Of a DNA stretch of 64,000 nt, positions 7,222 to 16,300 are shown piece by piece. A program made the translations under genes and the position numbers. The notes under the pieces are model-generated. The model did no database searches and had not been told where the DNA came from. It saw nothing but the letters and a program-made list of their open reading frames with translations. How positions within the stretch are numbered: the stretch's first letter is position 1; every line of letters starts with the position of its first letter. This DNA is from an uncultured Christensenella sp. (GTDB lineage: Bacteria; Bacillota; Clostridia; Christensenellales; Borkfalkiaceae): assembly GCA_910577055.1 (NCBI GenBank), contig CAJTKX010000005.1, positions 116,481 to 180,480 on the forward strand, in the 5' to 3' direction.

Positions 7222-8097
7222 TCAAGGTAAATAAAATTTAAGTTTCTTTTCAACTATATGCGCTTCGAGCGGCACGTTGTCGTACAGTTCGCCCTCGGCT
7301 TGCAAGGTGTAGTTTTCGTCCTCGTGCACAAAAGTCGCCGCCTTCGTCCTAACGAAGGTTACGTTTTTAACCTCGTCAACCTTGCCCGCTACAAGCTTGA
7401 AAAACGCTTTAATCATTCCCAATCTCGAAATATAGTCCACAATAAGCAAATCAAGATACCCGTCGTCTATTTCCGCGTTGGGGAACAGTTTTATGCCCCC
7501 GCCGACTTGCTTGCCGTTGCCAAGCGCGGCGATAAGCCCGTAGTGTTTTTCTTCTTTTCCGTCGTATTTCAAGGTAAAATTGCAGCTTTTGAAGCTTATA
7601 AGCGAGGGGATAAGCGCACGAAAATATTTAGAGTGCCCGCGCATTTTTCTAGTATAAACGCGCTTTAAAATATCCACGTCTATGCCCATACCCACGGCAT
7701 TTATTGAGCGCAACCCCGACGAAAGCTCTATAAAATCAATTGCTTTGGGCGCTTTAAAGGCAATAATTTCCGCCGCCCTTTTCGCGTCGCTCGGAATTTT
7801 TGCCGTCGCGGCAAAATCGTTGCCCGTTCCGAACGGTATAAGCCCTAACGAGCATTTATCGAAGTTTTTAAACCCGTTTAAAATATCGTGCAATGTTCCG
7901 TCGCCGCCCATTGCTATAATGGTGTGTTCCTCATCGGAAGCGGTTATTATCTCCGCTTGCCGTTTCGCGTCGCCTTCCTTATGGGTCAAAAACACTTCAT
8001 ATTCTTTTCCCGCAACGTCCAAAACCCTTTTAACGGTTTCAAGCTTTCGGCTTCCATTGCCCTTCAAATGTGTTTCGTTTGCGATTATGTAGTACAA
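7222..8097 (-). CDS. Diacylglycerol/lipid kinase, DagK/YegS family
   Basis: Soluble lipid kinase of the DAGK catalytic family, probably recycling diacylglycerol to phosphatidate from lipoteichoic-acid synthesis (known for DgkB; inferred here). It shows the nucleotide-binding GGDGTLHDILNG, PFGTGNDFA, and the C-terminal half with DGYLDLLIVDY. 291 residues. I place the start at TTG 8097, with GGAGAG (8104-8109) 6 nt upstream; this gives YYIIANETHLKGNG at the N-terminus as in relatives. The in-frame ATG at 8139 would add an unconserved 14 residues. Confidence 0.87.
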   Translation of the reverse strand: MYYIIANETHLKGNGSRKLETVKRVLDVAGKEYEVFLTHKEGDAKRQAEIITASDEEHTIIAMGGDGTLHDILNGFKNFDKCSLGLIPFGTGNDFAATAKIPSDAKRAAEIIAFKAPKAIDFIELSSGLRSINAVGMGIDVDILKRVYTRKMRGHSKYFRALIPSLISFKSCNFTLKYDGKEEKHYGLIAALGNGKQVGGGIKLFPNAEIDDGYLDLLIVDYISRLGMIKAFFKLVAGKVDEVKNVTFVRTKAATFVHEDENYTLQAEGELYDNVPLEAHIVEKKLKFYLP

Positions 8098-8153
8098 AAT
8101 ATTCTCTCCGTAAATTGGTGTACCGAATTTATTATACAATATTTAAAACAGAA

Positions 8154-8182
8154 TTGCAATACTTTTAAAAAAAGGCTATAAT
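8154..8182 (+). promoter_or_regulatory. Promoter of cca
   Basis: TTGCAA (8154-8159), 17 bp, TATAAT (8177-8182). The ATG of cca follows only 9 nt after the -10 box, and no ribosome site is present, so the mRNA should have a leader of 0-3 nt. Confidence 0.75.
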
Positions 8183-8191
8183 AGATTTGAA

Positions 8192-9547
8192 ATGAAAAAA
8201 ACTTTACCGCAAAACTTAATACGGCTTGCCGAGCGTTGTCCGTATCCGCTGTTCGTGGTAGGGGGAAGAGTGCGCGACTTTATCGCAAAGCTTGCAACGG
8301 ACAAGCCAGATACCGATATTTGCGCCCCCGCGCCCGCCGAGGACTTCGTTTCCCGCGCCAAGGAAGCGGGTTTTACAATCGACGCGGTCTATAAAAATAC
8401 GGGCACGGTCAAGCTTTCTTGCGGCAAAGAGGACTATGAGTTTACCTCGTTCCGTTCGGACGAATATATAAGGGGAGTGCACCGCCCCGTAAACACTTTT
8501 TTTACGGACGATATTTCGCTTGACGCGCGCCGCCGCGACTTTAAATGCAACGCCGTTTATTACGATATAAACGGCGGGAAATTCGTTGACCCTTTGGGTG
8601 GAATCGACGATATAAAAAACCGTGTTTTGTCCACGGTTGCGGCGGCTGAAAAAGTGTTCGGTGAGGACGGTTTGCGTTTAATGCGCCTTGCAAGAATAGC
8701 CGCCGAAACGGGCTTTACGCCCACCGAAGAATGCCTTGACGGCGCGCGCCGCAACGCGGAGTTGATAACCGATATTGCGCCCGAAAGAATATGGGCGGAG
8801 CTTGATAGGATTTTACACGCAAATTTGCGATACGGGCGGGAATATGCCGCAATTAACGGGCTTTCCGTGCTGAAAAAAACGGGTGTTTTCGGGTTGATTC
8901 TGCCCGAGCTTTCCATCGGCGACGGTATGCCGCAAAGAAGCGACATTCACCGCTACGACGTGTTAAAGCATTCCTTTTGCACGGTTAAGTATTCCGACGA
9001 AAAAATCCGCCTTGCCGCGCTTTTGCACGACGTCGGCAAGCCATACTGTATGATAAAAAACGGCAATTTTTACAATCACGAAACAGATGGGGCAAGGATA
9101 GCGGGTGAAATCTGCAACCGCCTTAAAGTTCCCAAAAAATTGACCGAAGAAGTCGTCAAATTGACCGAGCTTCACATGTACGATTTGCGTTGCGACGCGC
9201 GCGAAAACAAGGTTCGCAAATTCATAATTAAAAACCTTAAATATTTTGACAAACTGATGCTTTTAAAACAAGCAGATTTTTCCGCTTGTCGGGACGATTT
9301 ATCACCCGCGCCGTCGGTTGTCAAGATGACTGCGATTTACGAAAAAATGAAAGCCGAAGGCGTGCCTTTAACGTTAAAGCAGCTTGCCGTGCGCGGCGAC
9401 GAACTTATAGCCGCGGGCTGCCCAAAGGAGCGTACGGGTAAGGTCTTGGAAAAACTTTTGCTTGCTTGCGCCGTCGGACAGGTTCGGAACGACAAAGCAA
9501 AACTCGTTTCATACGCGCAAAAATCGGGGCTATTCACTGCAAATTAA
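8192..9547 (+). CDS. cca: CCA tRNA nucleotidyltransferase
   Basis: Adds or repairs the 3' CCA of tRNA. The class II nucleotidyltransferase head has LFVVGGRVRD and the metal-binding DTDI; RRDFKCNAVYYD is the conserved neck motif, and an RNA-binding region follows. An HD domain is present (LLHDVGKP, then HETDGARI), as in many longer bacterial CCA enzymes. 451 residues. Transcribed alone from a promoter overlapping the start region. The tRNA genes in this window encode CCA, so the enzyme probably acts mainly in repair or on other tRNAs. Confidence 0.93.
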   Translation: MKKTLPQNLIRLAERCPYPLFVVGGRVRDFIAKLATDKPDTDICAPAPAEDFVSRAKEAGFTIDAVYKNTGTVKLSCGKEDYEFTSFRSDEYIRGVHRPVNTFFTDDISLDARRRDFKCNAVYYDINGGKFVDPLGGIDDIKNRVLSTVAAAEKVFGEDGLRLMRLARIAAETGFTPTEECLDGARRNAELITDIAPERIWAELDRILHANLRYGREYAAINGLSVLKKTGVFGLILPELSIGDGMPQRSDIHRYDVLKHSFCTVKYSDEKIRLAALLHDVGKPYCMIKNGNFYNHETDGARIAGEICNRLKVPKKLTEEVVKLTELHMYDLRCDARENKVRKFIIKNLKYFDKLMLLKQADFSACRDDLSPAPSVVKMTAIYEKMKAEGVPLTLKQLAVRGDELIAAGCPKERTGKVLEKLLLACAVGQVRNDKAKLVSYAQKSGLFTAN

Positions 9548-9564
9548 AAAACCTATAAAATAAG

Positions 9565-9593
9565 TTGACAAAAAAATTATATTAATGTAGTAT
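9565..9593 (+). promoter_or_regulatory. Promoter of rpsF-ssb-rpsR
   Basis: TTGACA (9565-9570), 17 bp, TAGTAT (9588-9593). The transcript would begin near 9600 and contain the hairpin at 9622-9641. Confidence 0.8.
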
Positions 9594-9597
9594 AGAA

Positions 9598-9645
9598 AGG
9601 CACGGTTCGTGCATATGCCTTGCATACCGTAGGAGGTATGCCGAT
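9598..9645 (+). promoter_or_regulatory. Candidate S6:S18 autoregulatory leader of rpsF
   Basis: The 5' UTR folds into a stem GCATACC (9622-9628)/GGTATGC (9635-9641) whose top contains CCG and GGAGG-like bases, preceded by a smaller stem formed by AGGCA/TGCCT-like arms. A CCG in such a hairpin upstream of rpsF is the hallmark of the S6:S18-binding leader that mimics 16S rRNA. I recognise the position and the CCG but cannot run a covariance model. Confidence 0.5.
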
Positions 9646-9665
9646 TAAGTCCGGGAGGTGAAAAA

Positions 9666-9950
9666 ATGAAAACTTACGAGATGATTTACATTCTCGACGC
9701 GTCTTTGGCGGACGAAGCAAAGGAAGCGTTAGGGAAGAAGTTCGAGGACATAGTTACGTCCAAGGGCGGCAGCGTAGTTTCCGTAGACAAGTGGGGCGTT
9801 AAAAAGCTTGCTTACCCCATCAACTACAAGAACGACGGCGACTACACGGTAATGACTTTCGAAGCTGACGGCGCAATAGTTAAGGAACTTGAAAGAATTT
9901 CCGATTTGTCGTCCGAAGTGTTAAGAAGAATGATAACCGTAAAAGCATAA
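9666..9950 (+). CDS. rpsF: Ribosomal protein S6
   Basis: Small-subunit protein that binds 16S rRNA together with S18. The ferredoxin-like S6 fold is visible (MKTYEMIYILDASL, then KKLAYPI and the C-terminal SSEVLRRMITVK). 94 residues, normal. GGGAGGTG lies 5-6 nt before the ATG. First gene of the conserved rpsF-ssb-rpsR operon, but separated from ssb by 229 nt rather than the usual short gap. Confidence 0.97.
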   Translation: MKTYEMIYILDASLADEAKEALGKKFEDIVTSKGGSVVSVDKWGVKKLAYPINYKNDGDYTVMTFEADGAIVKELERISDLSSEVLRRMITVKA

Positions 9951-10179
9951 AAGATATCTAACAAGACGTTTATATATATAATTAACGGCGCAAGCAAAAC
10001 CACGCTTTTGCGCTCGCGCATCCAATTAGTGCAAGCTTGCACCTCGGCGCGGGTGAAGTTCCGCAATTATATAAGTGTGTGCCACGAATATAGCGGCACA
10101 AGGGGCGAGCAACCCCTAAAAATCACGAAATTTTATTTGCTCGCAAGCATAATAAAATTTGTGAACACAGGAAGAAATT
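9951..10179 (+). other. Hairpin-rich 229-nt spacer between rpsF and ssb
   Basis: No gene seen. It holds four inverted repeats: GCGCAA/TTGCGC (9988-10013), the palindrome GTGCAAGCTTGCAC (10029-10042), AGGGG/CCCCT (10101-10117), and a long stem AAATTTTATT/AATAAAATTT (10128-10160) ending just before the ssb ribosome site. None has a clear T run, so simple termination is unlikely; RNA processing or a decayed palindromic insertion are possible. Confidence 0.5.
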
Positions 10180-10593
10180 ATGAACAAAGTATTTTTAATA
10201 GGGAATTTAACGCGCGACCCCGAGCTTACCGAAACGTCGGGCGGCATCAAAATCTGCCGTTTTGCGATAGCTGTAAACAGAAACTATGCGGGCGGCGACG
10301 GCGAAAGAAAGACCGACTTTTTCAACTGCGTAGCATGGCGCGGCTTGGGCGAAACGGTAGCCCGCTATTCGCGTAAAGGCAACAAAGTTGCTGTTTCGGG
10401 TTCTATCGAACTCAGAAACTACGAGGACAGCCAAGGCGTAAAGCGTACGGGCATCGACATAGTCTGCCAAGACGTAGAGTTTTTAACGCCTAAAAACGGC
10501 GGCGACGATTTTGACGCACCGGCGCCCTCGCAAAGAAGCGGTTCCAAGCCTCAGCTTCAACCCTTCGATGACGACAGCGATATTCCCTTCTGA
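10180..10593 (+). CDS. ssb: Single-stranded DNA-binding protein
   Basis: Binds single-stranded DNA at replication forks and recruits partner proteins through its tail. The OB fold begins MNKVFLIGNLTRDPEL and includes KTDFFNCVAWRGLGE; a short acidic linker ends with the canonical partner-binding tail DDDSDIPF. 137 residues. AGGAAG precedes the ATG. Lies between the two ribosomal genes as is usual for Bacillota. Confidence 0.97.
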   Translation: MNKVFLIGNLTRDPELTETSGGIKICRFAIAVNRNYAGGDGERKTDFFNCVAWRGLGETVARYSRKGNKVAVSGSIELRNYEDSQGVKRTGIDIVCQDVEFLTPKNGGDDFDAPAPSQRSGSKPQLQPFDDDSDIPF

Positions 10594-10610
10594 TTTTAAG
10601 GAGATTAATT

Positions 10611-10865
10611 ATGGAAGAAAATAAAGTAGCGCCCGCTAAAAAGGCGTATAAAAGATTCCCCCGCAAAAAGGTTTGCGTATTTTGCCAAGAAAAAGTTACG
10701 GTTATCGACTATAAGGATGTTGCAAAACTCAAAAAGTTCGTAACCGAAAGCGGCAAAATGTTGCCCCGCAGAATGAGCGGTACTTGCGCAAAGCACCAAA
10801 GAGAGCTTTCCAAAGCTATCAAGCGCGCAAGAATTGCGGATTTGCTTCCTTTTAAAGGAGACTGA
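10611..10865 (+). CDS. rpsR: Ribosomal protein S18, zinc-binding form
   Basis: 16S rRNA-binding partner of S6. It has RFPRKKVCVFC near the start and GTCAKHQRELSKAIKRAR in the core, so the Cys-x2-Cys ... Cys-x2-His zinc site of the C+ form is retained. 84 residues. AAGGAG ribosome site 8 nt before ATG. Ends the operon; the terminator is at 10956. Confidence 0.97.
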   Translation: MEENKVAPAKKAYKRFPRKKVCVFCQEKVTVIDYKDVAKLKKFVTESGKMLPRRMSGTCAKHQRELSKAIKRARIADLLPFKGD

Positions 10866-10955
10866 TTTTCAAATTAAAAAGCGTTGCGTAAAAGCGCAAT
10901 TCTAATAGGGATTAAAAAACCAAATTTTTAAGAGTTGTACTTTCAAGCGAGGACA

Positions 10956-10986
10956 AAAGCTCTCGAACGATATGTTCGAGAGCTTT
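10956..10986 (+). terminator. Terminator of the rpsF operon
   Basis: 13-bp perfect stem 10956-10968/10974-10986, loop GATAT, then a T run to 10988. It lies between convergent rpsR and the rhomboid gene. Confidence 0.88.
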
Positions 10987-11033
10987 TTACTACAAACTAT
11001 TTAGAACGCTAAATTGAAATTTATATTATAAAC

Positions 11034-11822
11034 TTATAAATTGTTGTTTTTTTCATCTTGGGGGTCTGCTTCTGACTGTTCGGATAATTGCATTGCAGGT
11101 GCAAACTTCCCTTTTTTCAACAAAAAGAACGGTAGAATAATAGCGGCGCCTATAATTAACCCCAAAATCAACGCTACGTTATGACAAACCGTCGTCCAAC
11201 CAAAGCTTACAACGTAGGTTGTAAGCACACCGTATATCGCTGATACCATAATTGTAGGCTTACCTATTTGTTTAAAGCTTTTCAAATCGAAAAATATTGC
11301 CGCAAGACACGCGCCCATCAGTCCGTATACTCCACCCGACGCACCTACACTTATGGTAGAGGCAATATTATCCGCCTTATCAGGTGCCATTGCAAGATAC
11401 AGAGGATCGGTAATAAAGCTTTCAATAAATCCCACAAAAAAGAACAACACAGCGGTCATCCACCAACCGAAACGCTTTTCGGTATAATTGCCGATAAAAT
11501 ACAATCCGACAAGATTAGCAATTAAATGCAAAATACCGCCGTGTAAAAGCATTTGAGTAAAATGCCTGTAAATTTGAGTTCCGCTTGGATCAACTATTGC
11601 GCCCATAGCCAAATAATTTGAAAGTAATCCCCCGCAACTTCCGAAAATATAATTTAATACAGATGAGCTATCACTAATCCAGGATGTATACCCTGTGTAC
11701 CCTTCGGGCAACGGTAAATAGCAATCTAATAAATACATGATTATCAATATTACAGATAAAACATTTGTAAAGGTAAAAAGTTTTTTGAAATCAACTTTCT
11801 TTTTCATTATTGTTGCTACCAT
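11034..11822 (-). CDS. Rhomboid family intramembrane serine protease
   Basis: Polytopic membrane protease that cuts transmembrane segments of other proteins; the substrate is unknown. The catalytic Ser is in GASGGVYGLMG and the catalytic His in TVCHNVALILG; the HLIANLVGLYFIG helix carries the conserved His and Asn of the oxyanion region. 262 residues with about seven hydrophobic segments and a soluble tail ending DEKNNNL. The ATG at 11822 is used; a second in-frame ATG at residue 6 is possible, and neither has a convincing ribosome site. Confidence 0.9.
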   Translation of the reverse strand: MVATIMKKKVDFKKLFTFTNVLSVILIIMYLLDCYLPLPEGYTGYTSWISDSSSVLNYIFGSCGGLLSNYLAMGAIVDPSGTQIYRHFTQMLLHGGILHLIANLVGLYFIGNYTEKRFGWWMTAVLFFFVGFIESFITDPLYLAMAPDKADNIASTISVGASGGVYGLMGACLAAIFFDLKSFKQIGKPTIMVSAIYGVLTTYVVSFGWTTVCHNVALILGLIIGAAIILPFFLLKKGKFAPAMQLSEQSEADPQDEKNNNL

Positions 11823-11845
11823 AAATTACTGTTTATCGTGCAATC

Positions 11846-11874
11846 ATTATATCACGAAAAATGAAAGAATGCAA
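11846..11874 (-). promoter_or_regulatory. Promoter of the rhomboid gene
   Basis: Minus-strand TTGCAT (11869-11874), 17 bp, TATAAT (11846-11851). The palindrome TAGGCTACGAGTAGCCTA (11919-11936) lies about 45 bp upstream and could be an operator or a weak terminator. Confidence 0.7.
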
Positions 11875-11963
11875 CCGATTGAATTTTTCGGGAAATATAA
11901 AACATATCTATATCTCACTAGGCTACGAGTAGCCTAATTCGTCCACGAAAAAAAGTACAAAAA

Positions 11964-11986
11964 AGGCACAGCTTAACGCTATGCCT
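11964..11986 (-). terminator. Terminator of yggS
   Basis: Minus-strand stem AGGCA-AGC/GCT-TGCCT (11964-11986) followed by a run of T (A run 11956-11963 on the plus strand). It lies about 95 nt past the yggS stop. Confidence 0.7.
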
Positions 11987-12081
11987 AAATCTTTTTATTT
12001 GCGTTTTATTAAATTCCCTATGGGAATTACCGTAATCGCAACGCTTTTTTTGTTGTTTCAAGCATATATAGGGGGCAATTT

Positions 12082-12753
12082 CTATTTATTGTACTTTCTT
12101 TCACCGAAAATAGCTGTGCCGAGCCTAATCATATTGCTGCCTTCTTCAATACACAGCCGCCAATCTCCGCTCATTCCCATTGACAGATATTTTAAACTTG
12201 CGCCTTTGCCGTTCAACTCGTCGAATTTTTCTCGCATCGCCTTCGCCAAGCGCCTAAGACGCGCCTCGTCATCGCAAAACGGCAGCATAGCCATTAATCC
12301 CTCAACGTTCAGCGCTGGCATCGCGCTTATTTTTTTATACGCGTTTTCGGCTTCTTCAATCGAAAAACCGCCCTTTGTTTCTTCGTTTCCTATATTTATC
12401 TGTATCAAAATATTGCTTTTTAAGCCGGCCGTCGCGCCGCGCCTTGAAAGCTCTTCCGCCAAATTGTATCTGTCAACCGAATGGTAAAGGTCAACCTTTC
12501 CCAAAAGGTACTTAATTTTATTCGTCTGCAAATGCCCTATAAAGTGGCGGCGAGGGTTACCGTTTATCTTTGCGTAATTCTCTCTGAATTCTTGCACATG
12601 GTTATCCCCGATATCGCTTACACCCCCGCATATGGCGCAATTAACGTTATCTGCGGTCTGTAATTTCACAGCCGCAACCAACGTAACCTTTTCGCCGAAC
12701 GGGTTAACTTCGGGTATTTCTTTTAAAAGCTTTTTTACATTTTCTTCAATCAT
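12082..12753 (-). CDS. yggS: PLP-binding homeostasis protein, YggS/PLPBP family
   Basis: Fold-type III PLP-binding protein with no known enzyme activity, which buffers pyridoxal phosphate and affects amino-acid homeostasis. The PLP lysine is in VAAVKLQTADN; DNHVQEFREN, HFIGHLQTNK and GLMAM match the barrel, and SMGMSGDWRLCIEEGSNMIRLGTAIFG is the phosphate-binding end. 223 residues. The ATG at 12753 is separated from its -10 box by only six T, with no ribosome site: a predicted leaderless mRNA. Confidence 0.95.
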   Translation of the reverse strand: MIEENVKKLLKEIPEVNPFGEKVTLVAAVKLQTADNVNCAICGGVSDIGDNHVQEFRENYAKINGNPRRHFIGHLQTNKIKYLLGKVDLYHSVDRYNLAEELSRRGATAGLKSNILIQINIGNEETKGGFSIEEAENAYKKISAMPALNVEGLMAMLPFCDDEARLRRLAKAMREKFDELNGKGASLKYLSMGMSGDWRLCIEEGSNMIRLGTAIFGERKYNK

Positions 12754-12759
12754 AAAAAA

Positions 12760-12788
12760 ATTTTAGCTTAAAATAAAAATACTGTCAA
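12760..12788 (-). promoter_or_regulatory. Leaderless promoter of yggS
   Basis: Minus-strand TTGACA (12783-12788), 17 bp, TAAAAT (12760-12765), then six T and the ATG. Transcription should begin at or within a base or two of the start codon. Confidence 0.8.
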
Positions 12789-12816
12789 GCCCTTTAAAAA
12801 ATTTCCGCTTAAATCC

Positions 12817-12845
12817 TTTAACTTTTTAAAAAACTGTGATACAAT
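12817..12845 (+). promoter_or_regulatory. Probable promoter of the small membrane protein
   Basis: TTTAAC (12817-12822; or TTAACT with 16 bp), 17 bp, TACAAT (12840-12845), 9 nt before the ATG at 12855. The -35 is weak and there is no ribosome site. Confidence 0.5.
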
Positions 12846-12854
12846 ATAACCGAT

Positions 12855-13073
12855 ATGGAAAAGAACTCGCTTTTGGTTTTGATATTCGAGGGAGTGTGCG
12901 GGCTTGTCTGCATAGGACTCGGAATCTATTACATCTGTTGCGAAAAGACTACGCAAGCCGCCGTGTTTTTGGTGGTTGGAGCGGTATGCATCGTCATTGC
13001 CGTGCGCACTTTCATAACTATGCGCAAAAGCAAAAAGAACAAAGACAAAAACGAAAGTGACAAAACCAAATAA
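12855..13073 (+). CDS. Small membrane protein of unknown function
   Basis: 72 residues, not recognised as a named family. Two hydrophobic helices (about 5-28 and 35-54) form a hairpin and the C-terminus is a Lys/Asn-rich cytoplasmic tail (KSKKNKDKNESDKTK). It has its own promoter and a strong terminator immediately behind, which supports a real monocistronic gene rather than a chance reading frame. No ribosome site; the start lies 9 nt after the -10 box. Confidence 0.7.
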   Translation: MEKNSLLVLIFEGVCGLVCIGLGIYYICCEKTTQAAVFLVVGAVCIVIAVRTFITMRKSKKNKDKNESDKTK

Positions 13074-13078
13074 TCGAC

Positions 13079-13109
13079 AGCCTTGCCAACGTCGGCAAGG
13101 CTTTTTTTT
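13079..13109 (+). terminator. Terminator after the small membrane protein
   Basis: Stem AGCCTTGCC/GGCAAGGCT (13079-13087/13094-13102) followed by eight T. Classical intrinsic terminator. Confidence 0.92.
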
Positions 13110-13362
13110 GCGTTTTTTCCATTATATAATATTGTGAGTCGACACTCAATTTGTCATATTGTCATAGAAAAATATGACAATAATTCCAAAATTTTAGAGA
13201 TTGTGGCATTAAAATGGGCAAAAATTGAAAAAATAATTAATTTTTGACAAAAAAATATCATATATTTTCATTACAAACTTGACAAATTGTCATAAAAGTA
13301 ATAGACTTATAACATAATAAACTAAGGTATAATTCGGTAAGTGTGCTTATCGAGGGAAATAT
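13110..13362 (+). promoter_or_regulatory. Control region of the giant surface protein with repeated TTGTCATA boxes
   Basis: No gene seen. TTGTCATA occurs twice head-to-tail (13151-13166), then inverted as TATGACAA (13173-13180), and again at 13287-13294, where it forms the palindrome TGACAAATTGTCA (13280-13292). A -10 like TATAAT lies near 13331-13336 and a GAGGG ribosome site precedes the ATG at 13363. The boxes look like binding sites for one regulator that is not encoded nearby. Confidence 0.5.
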
Positions 13363-16300
13363 ATGGCAAAAAGAACGAAAAAAACTCAACTTGAAGGACT
13401 GCATGAGGTAAAAGGTGCGGGTTACACAGAGACCAAAAAGGTCAAACGTGATAAAACCGTCAACCGCCGCGCGGGACTTCACGATAAAATTAAAAAATCA
13501 GAAGGCGAGGTACGCGTAAAAAGGCGTAAGCCCCTCGGTTTAAAGCACGTCCGCCGTATGCGCAAAGTTGCTGCGGTTGCGTCCGTCGGCGTTGTCGGCG
13601 CTATTGCTGTTGTCGGCGTGGGCTTTTTGGCTCCCGCTAAGGACGTTCAGCGCGACGAAGACTTTAAAACCGTATGTTTGGTCGCACCCACCGACGGCAC
13701 TAAACCCACCGACCACACACTTGTGGAAAACGTAGGCTATATGAACTACGTCCTCCAAAATCAGCCGTATTGGTCGTCGGTCGGCAAGTCAACCGTTATT
13801 GCAAACGTGGGCGTTTCCTCTACACAGACAGTCGATACCTATAAACAGTACTATAACGACGTGCTCATTCAAACGGATATCGCGCTCAATTCCACGCTTG
13901 CTTCCCTTAACTACGGAGAGCAATTCTGTCAAACCGACGGAGTTGTATTAACGCGCAAGTCAACCTCTAAATCCGAAGAGGAATTAAAAAGAGGCGTTAA
14001 CGCGCCTTGGTCTGCCGGTCCCGCGACGGGTTGGACGGTTAAAGGGTTTAAGGCAAACCGCGGTTTCCCCCCGTACGAATTCTCCGTTTACGTCCTTAAC
14101 GAAAAAACAATCGCCAACGCACAAGACTATACGGTTGTCGATAACCAAGACGGCACATATTCGATGACGCTTGAACTCAACGTCAATACCGGCGTAGACG
14201 AAACAAGCGCGGAGTATTATTATGTATTGCAAATGAAGGCAAACGGTAACCTTTACGATTTGCCTACCATTTTCAAAACCACTGTAACATATACTTTTGA
14301 CGAAAATTGGCGCGTGCTTTCTTGTGAATCCGGCGATACCAACAAAACTACCCCGTCGCTTGGTTTAACCGCAAATTGTACTTCGAATTCAAAAACTTCG
14401 TACTATTATGACGAAGCTTCGGCTAAAAACACATTTTGGGAAGATTACTATAAAGGCGAGTACGATAGGCAGAAGGACGCTTTAAAGGACGACGAAACGG
14501 CGTCGGAAGGAAACGCCGACACGGCATTCGGTTATCTTTCAAGTGCGTTTGCAAGCGTTCTGTCTGAAGGCGCGGTATTCAAAATAGACTTAAATATAGA
14601 CGAGCTCGATTTAAGTGGCGTCGTAAGCGTTGAAATGGCGGACAGCTCGCTTAGCGGTTTGACCGCAAAGCTCGGCGATTTCCTTGCTTGGCTTGACGGC
14701 GACACGCTTTACATAACCGACGGTTCTTCTAAATATAAATTGAATATAGGCGGCTTATTCTCTTCGGACGAAAGCGGAGAGGAGGGTATTAACGCGCAAG
14801 GACTTACCGACGGACTTGACGTCAACGCTTTAATGGAGCAAATGACTGACGGCGAGTTTGTCGTTGACGCCGAAACGGGCGTTGCAACTCTTGTGTCCGA
14901 AGTTGAGCTTTTCGGGCTTAAAATCGATATGCAGTTCGAGTTCCAAAAAAGCGAAAGCGGAATTGCGCTCAACTTCTTAAAGGCTCAAATTCCCCTTGGC
15001 GATAAGACGGTAAACGCACAGCTTTGTTTCGGTACGGAAAGCGACAAACCGGCCATTCCTACCGATACTTCCGATTATCAAGACATCTTAAACGACGGGA
15101 TAACCTTTGACGTCAACGCTGAAATCGACGGGCTTGCGCTTGACGGAATTGCCAAAATATTTATGCGCGACGGACAGCCTTTTGCCGTAGACGCAATACT
15201 CGGTAATTTTGAGGTTTACTATAATTGCCCCCGTAATATGCTGTATTTAAGCGCGGCAGAGGCAAAGTACAGCCTTGATTTATCCAAGATAAAAACGGGC
15301 GATACCGATATTTCCGCAATTCTCGGTAATATCGATTTCAAATCAATTCTAAATAACCTTACTACGGGTGAAGGCTCCCTCGGTTCAAGCTTTTTAATAA
15401 ATATAGACGCGCTCGAAAGCTTGCTTGAAGTTGCTTTCAACGTCAAGCTCAACGGCGGCTTAACAGTCGGCGCAGACTTAACCTTGGGCAATCATAGCGT
15501 TTCGCTTACCGCGGCGCTAACCAACAAAAAGCTGTTGCCGCCCGACGTTTCGGGCTACAAAGATATCCTCAATACGGATATCACGCTTGACGTAAGTGCG
15601 ACCCTTTTAACGGGACTTTATGATTCGCAAACGGGCACGCGCGATGAGGTTACGCTCAATGGCAAAGTCGCGCTTTGCTTGTCCAACGGTAAGTTGAACG
15701 AAATTCGCGCAGACTTCGGCGGTTTAGCGATTTATTACGAGTTCGCCGCTAACTCGCTATATCTCAAAGTCGGTACCACCAAGGCGCTTATAAGACTTGA
15801 CGAAATCTCCGTAAACGACTTAAATTCTTTGTCTTTAGGCAGCGCCTTCTTATCCGAAGATTTACCCACCGTAATAAACGAGCTTTTGAACAACCTCGTC
15901 ATTGAAAGCAAAATCATTTCCGTCGACGTGAACTTAAACGTAATGGACGCGTTAGTTCCCGTTTGGGCGGAGCTTGACCTTGAAAATTTGAGCGTGCGCG
16001 CTGGGTTTACCGTATTCGGCGTTGACGCGGCTTTGTCAGTAGGTTTAAGCAATACTCCGCTTTACGGTCTTAGCGAAGAAGAAAAGGAAGAATATATCGA
16101 CGTCGTCAAGGACGGCTTTAAAATAATCGACAACCTCATAGGCGACCATATTTCCGCTACCGTACAAGGTTCGGTTTTCTCCTATGAAGATAAATACGGC
16201 GATTACGATAACGAAAAGTACAGCTTCGGCGCTTCCTTGGAATACGATAAGGGCGCAGAAAACTTTGATGAAAACAAGGCTTACGTCCATCTTAACGTCG

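Noticed and set aside
11981..12487. Open frame of 168 codons on the plus strand
   Set aside because: It lies opposite the well-conserved yggS gene, has no ribosome site and low-complexity composition: a shadow frame.
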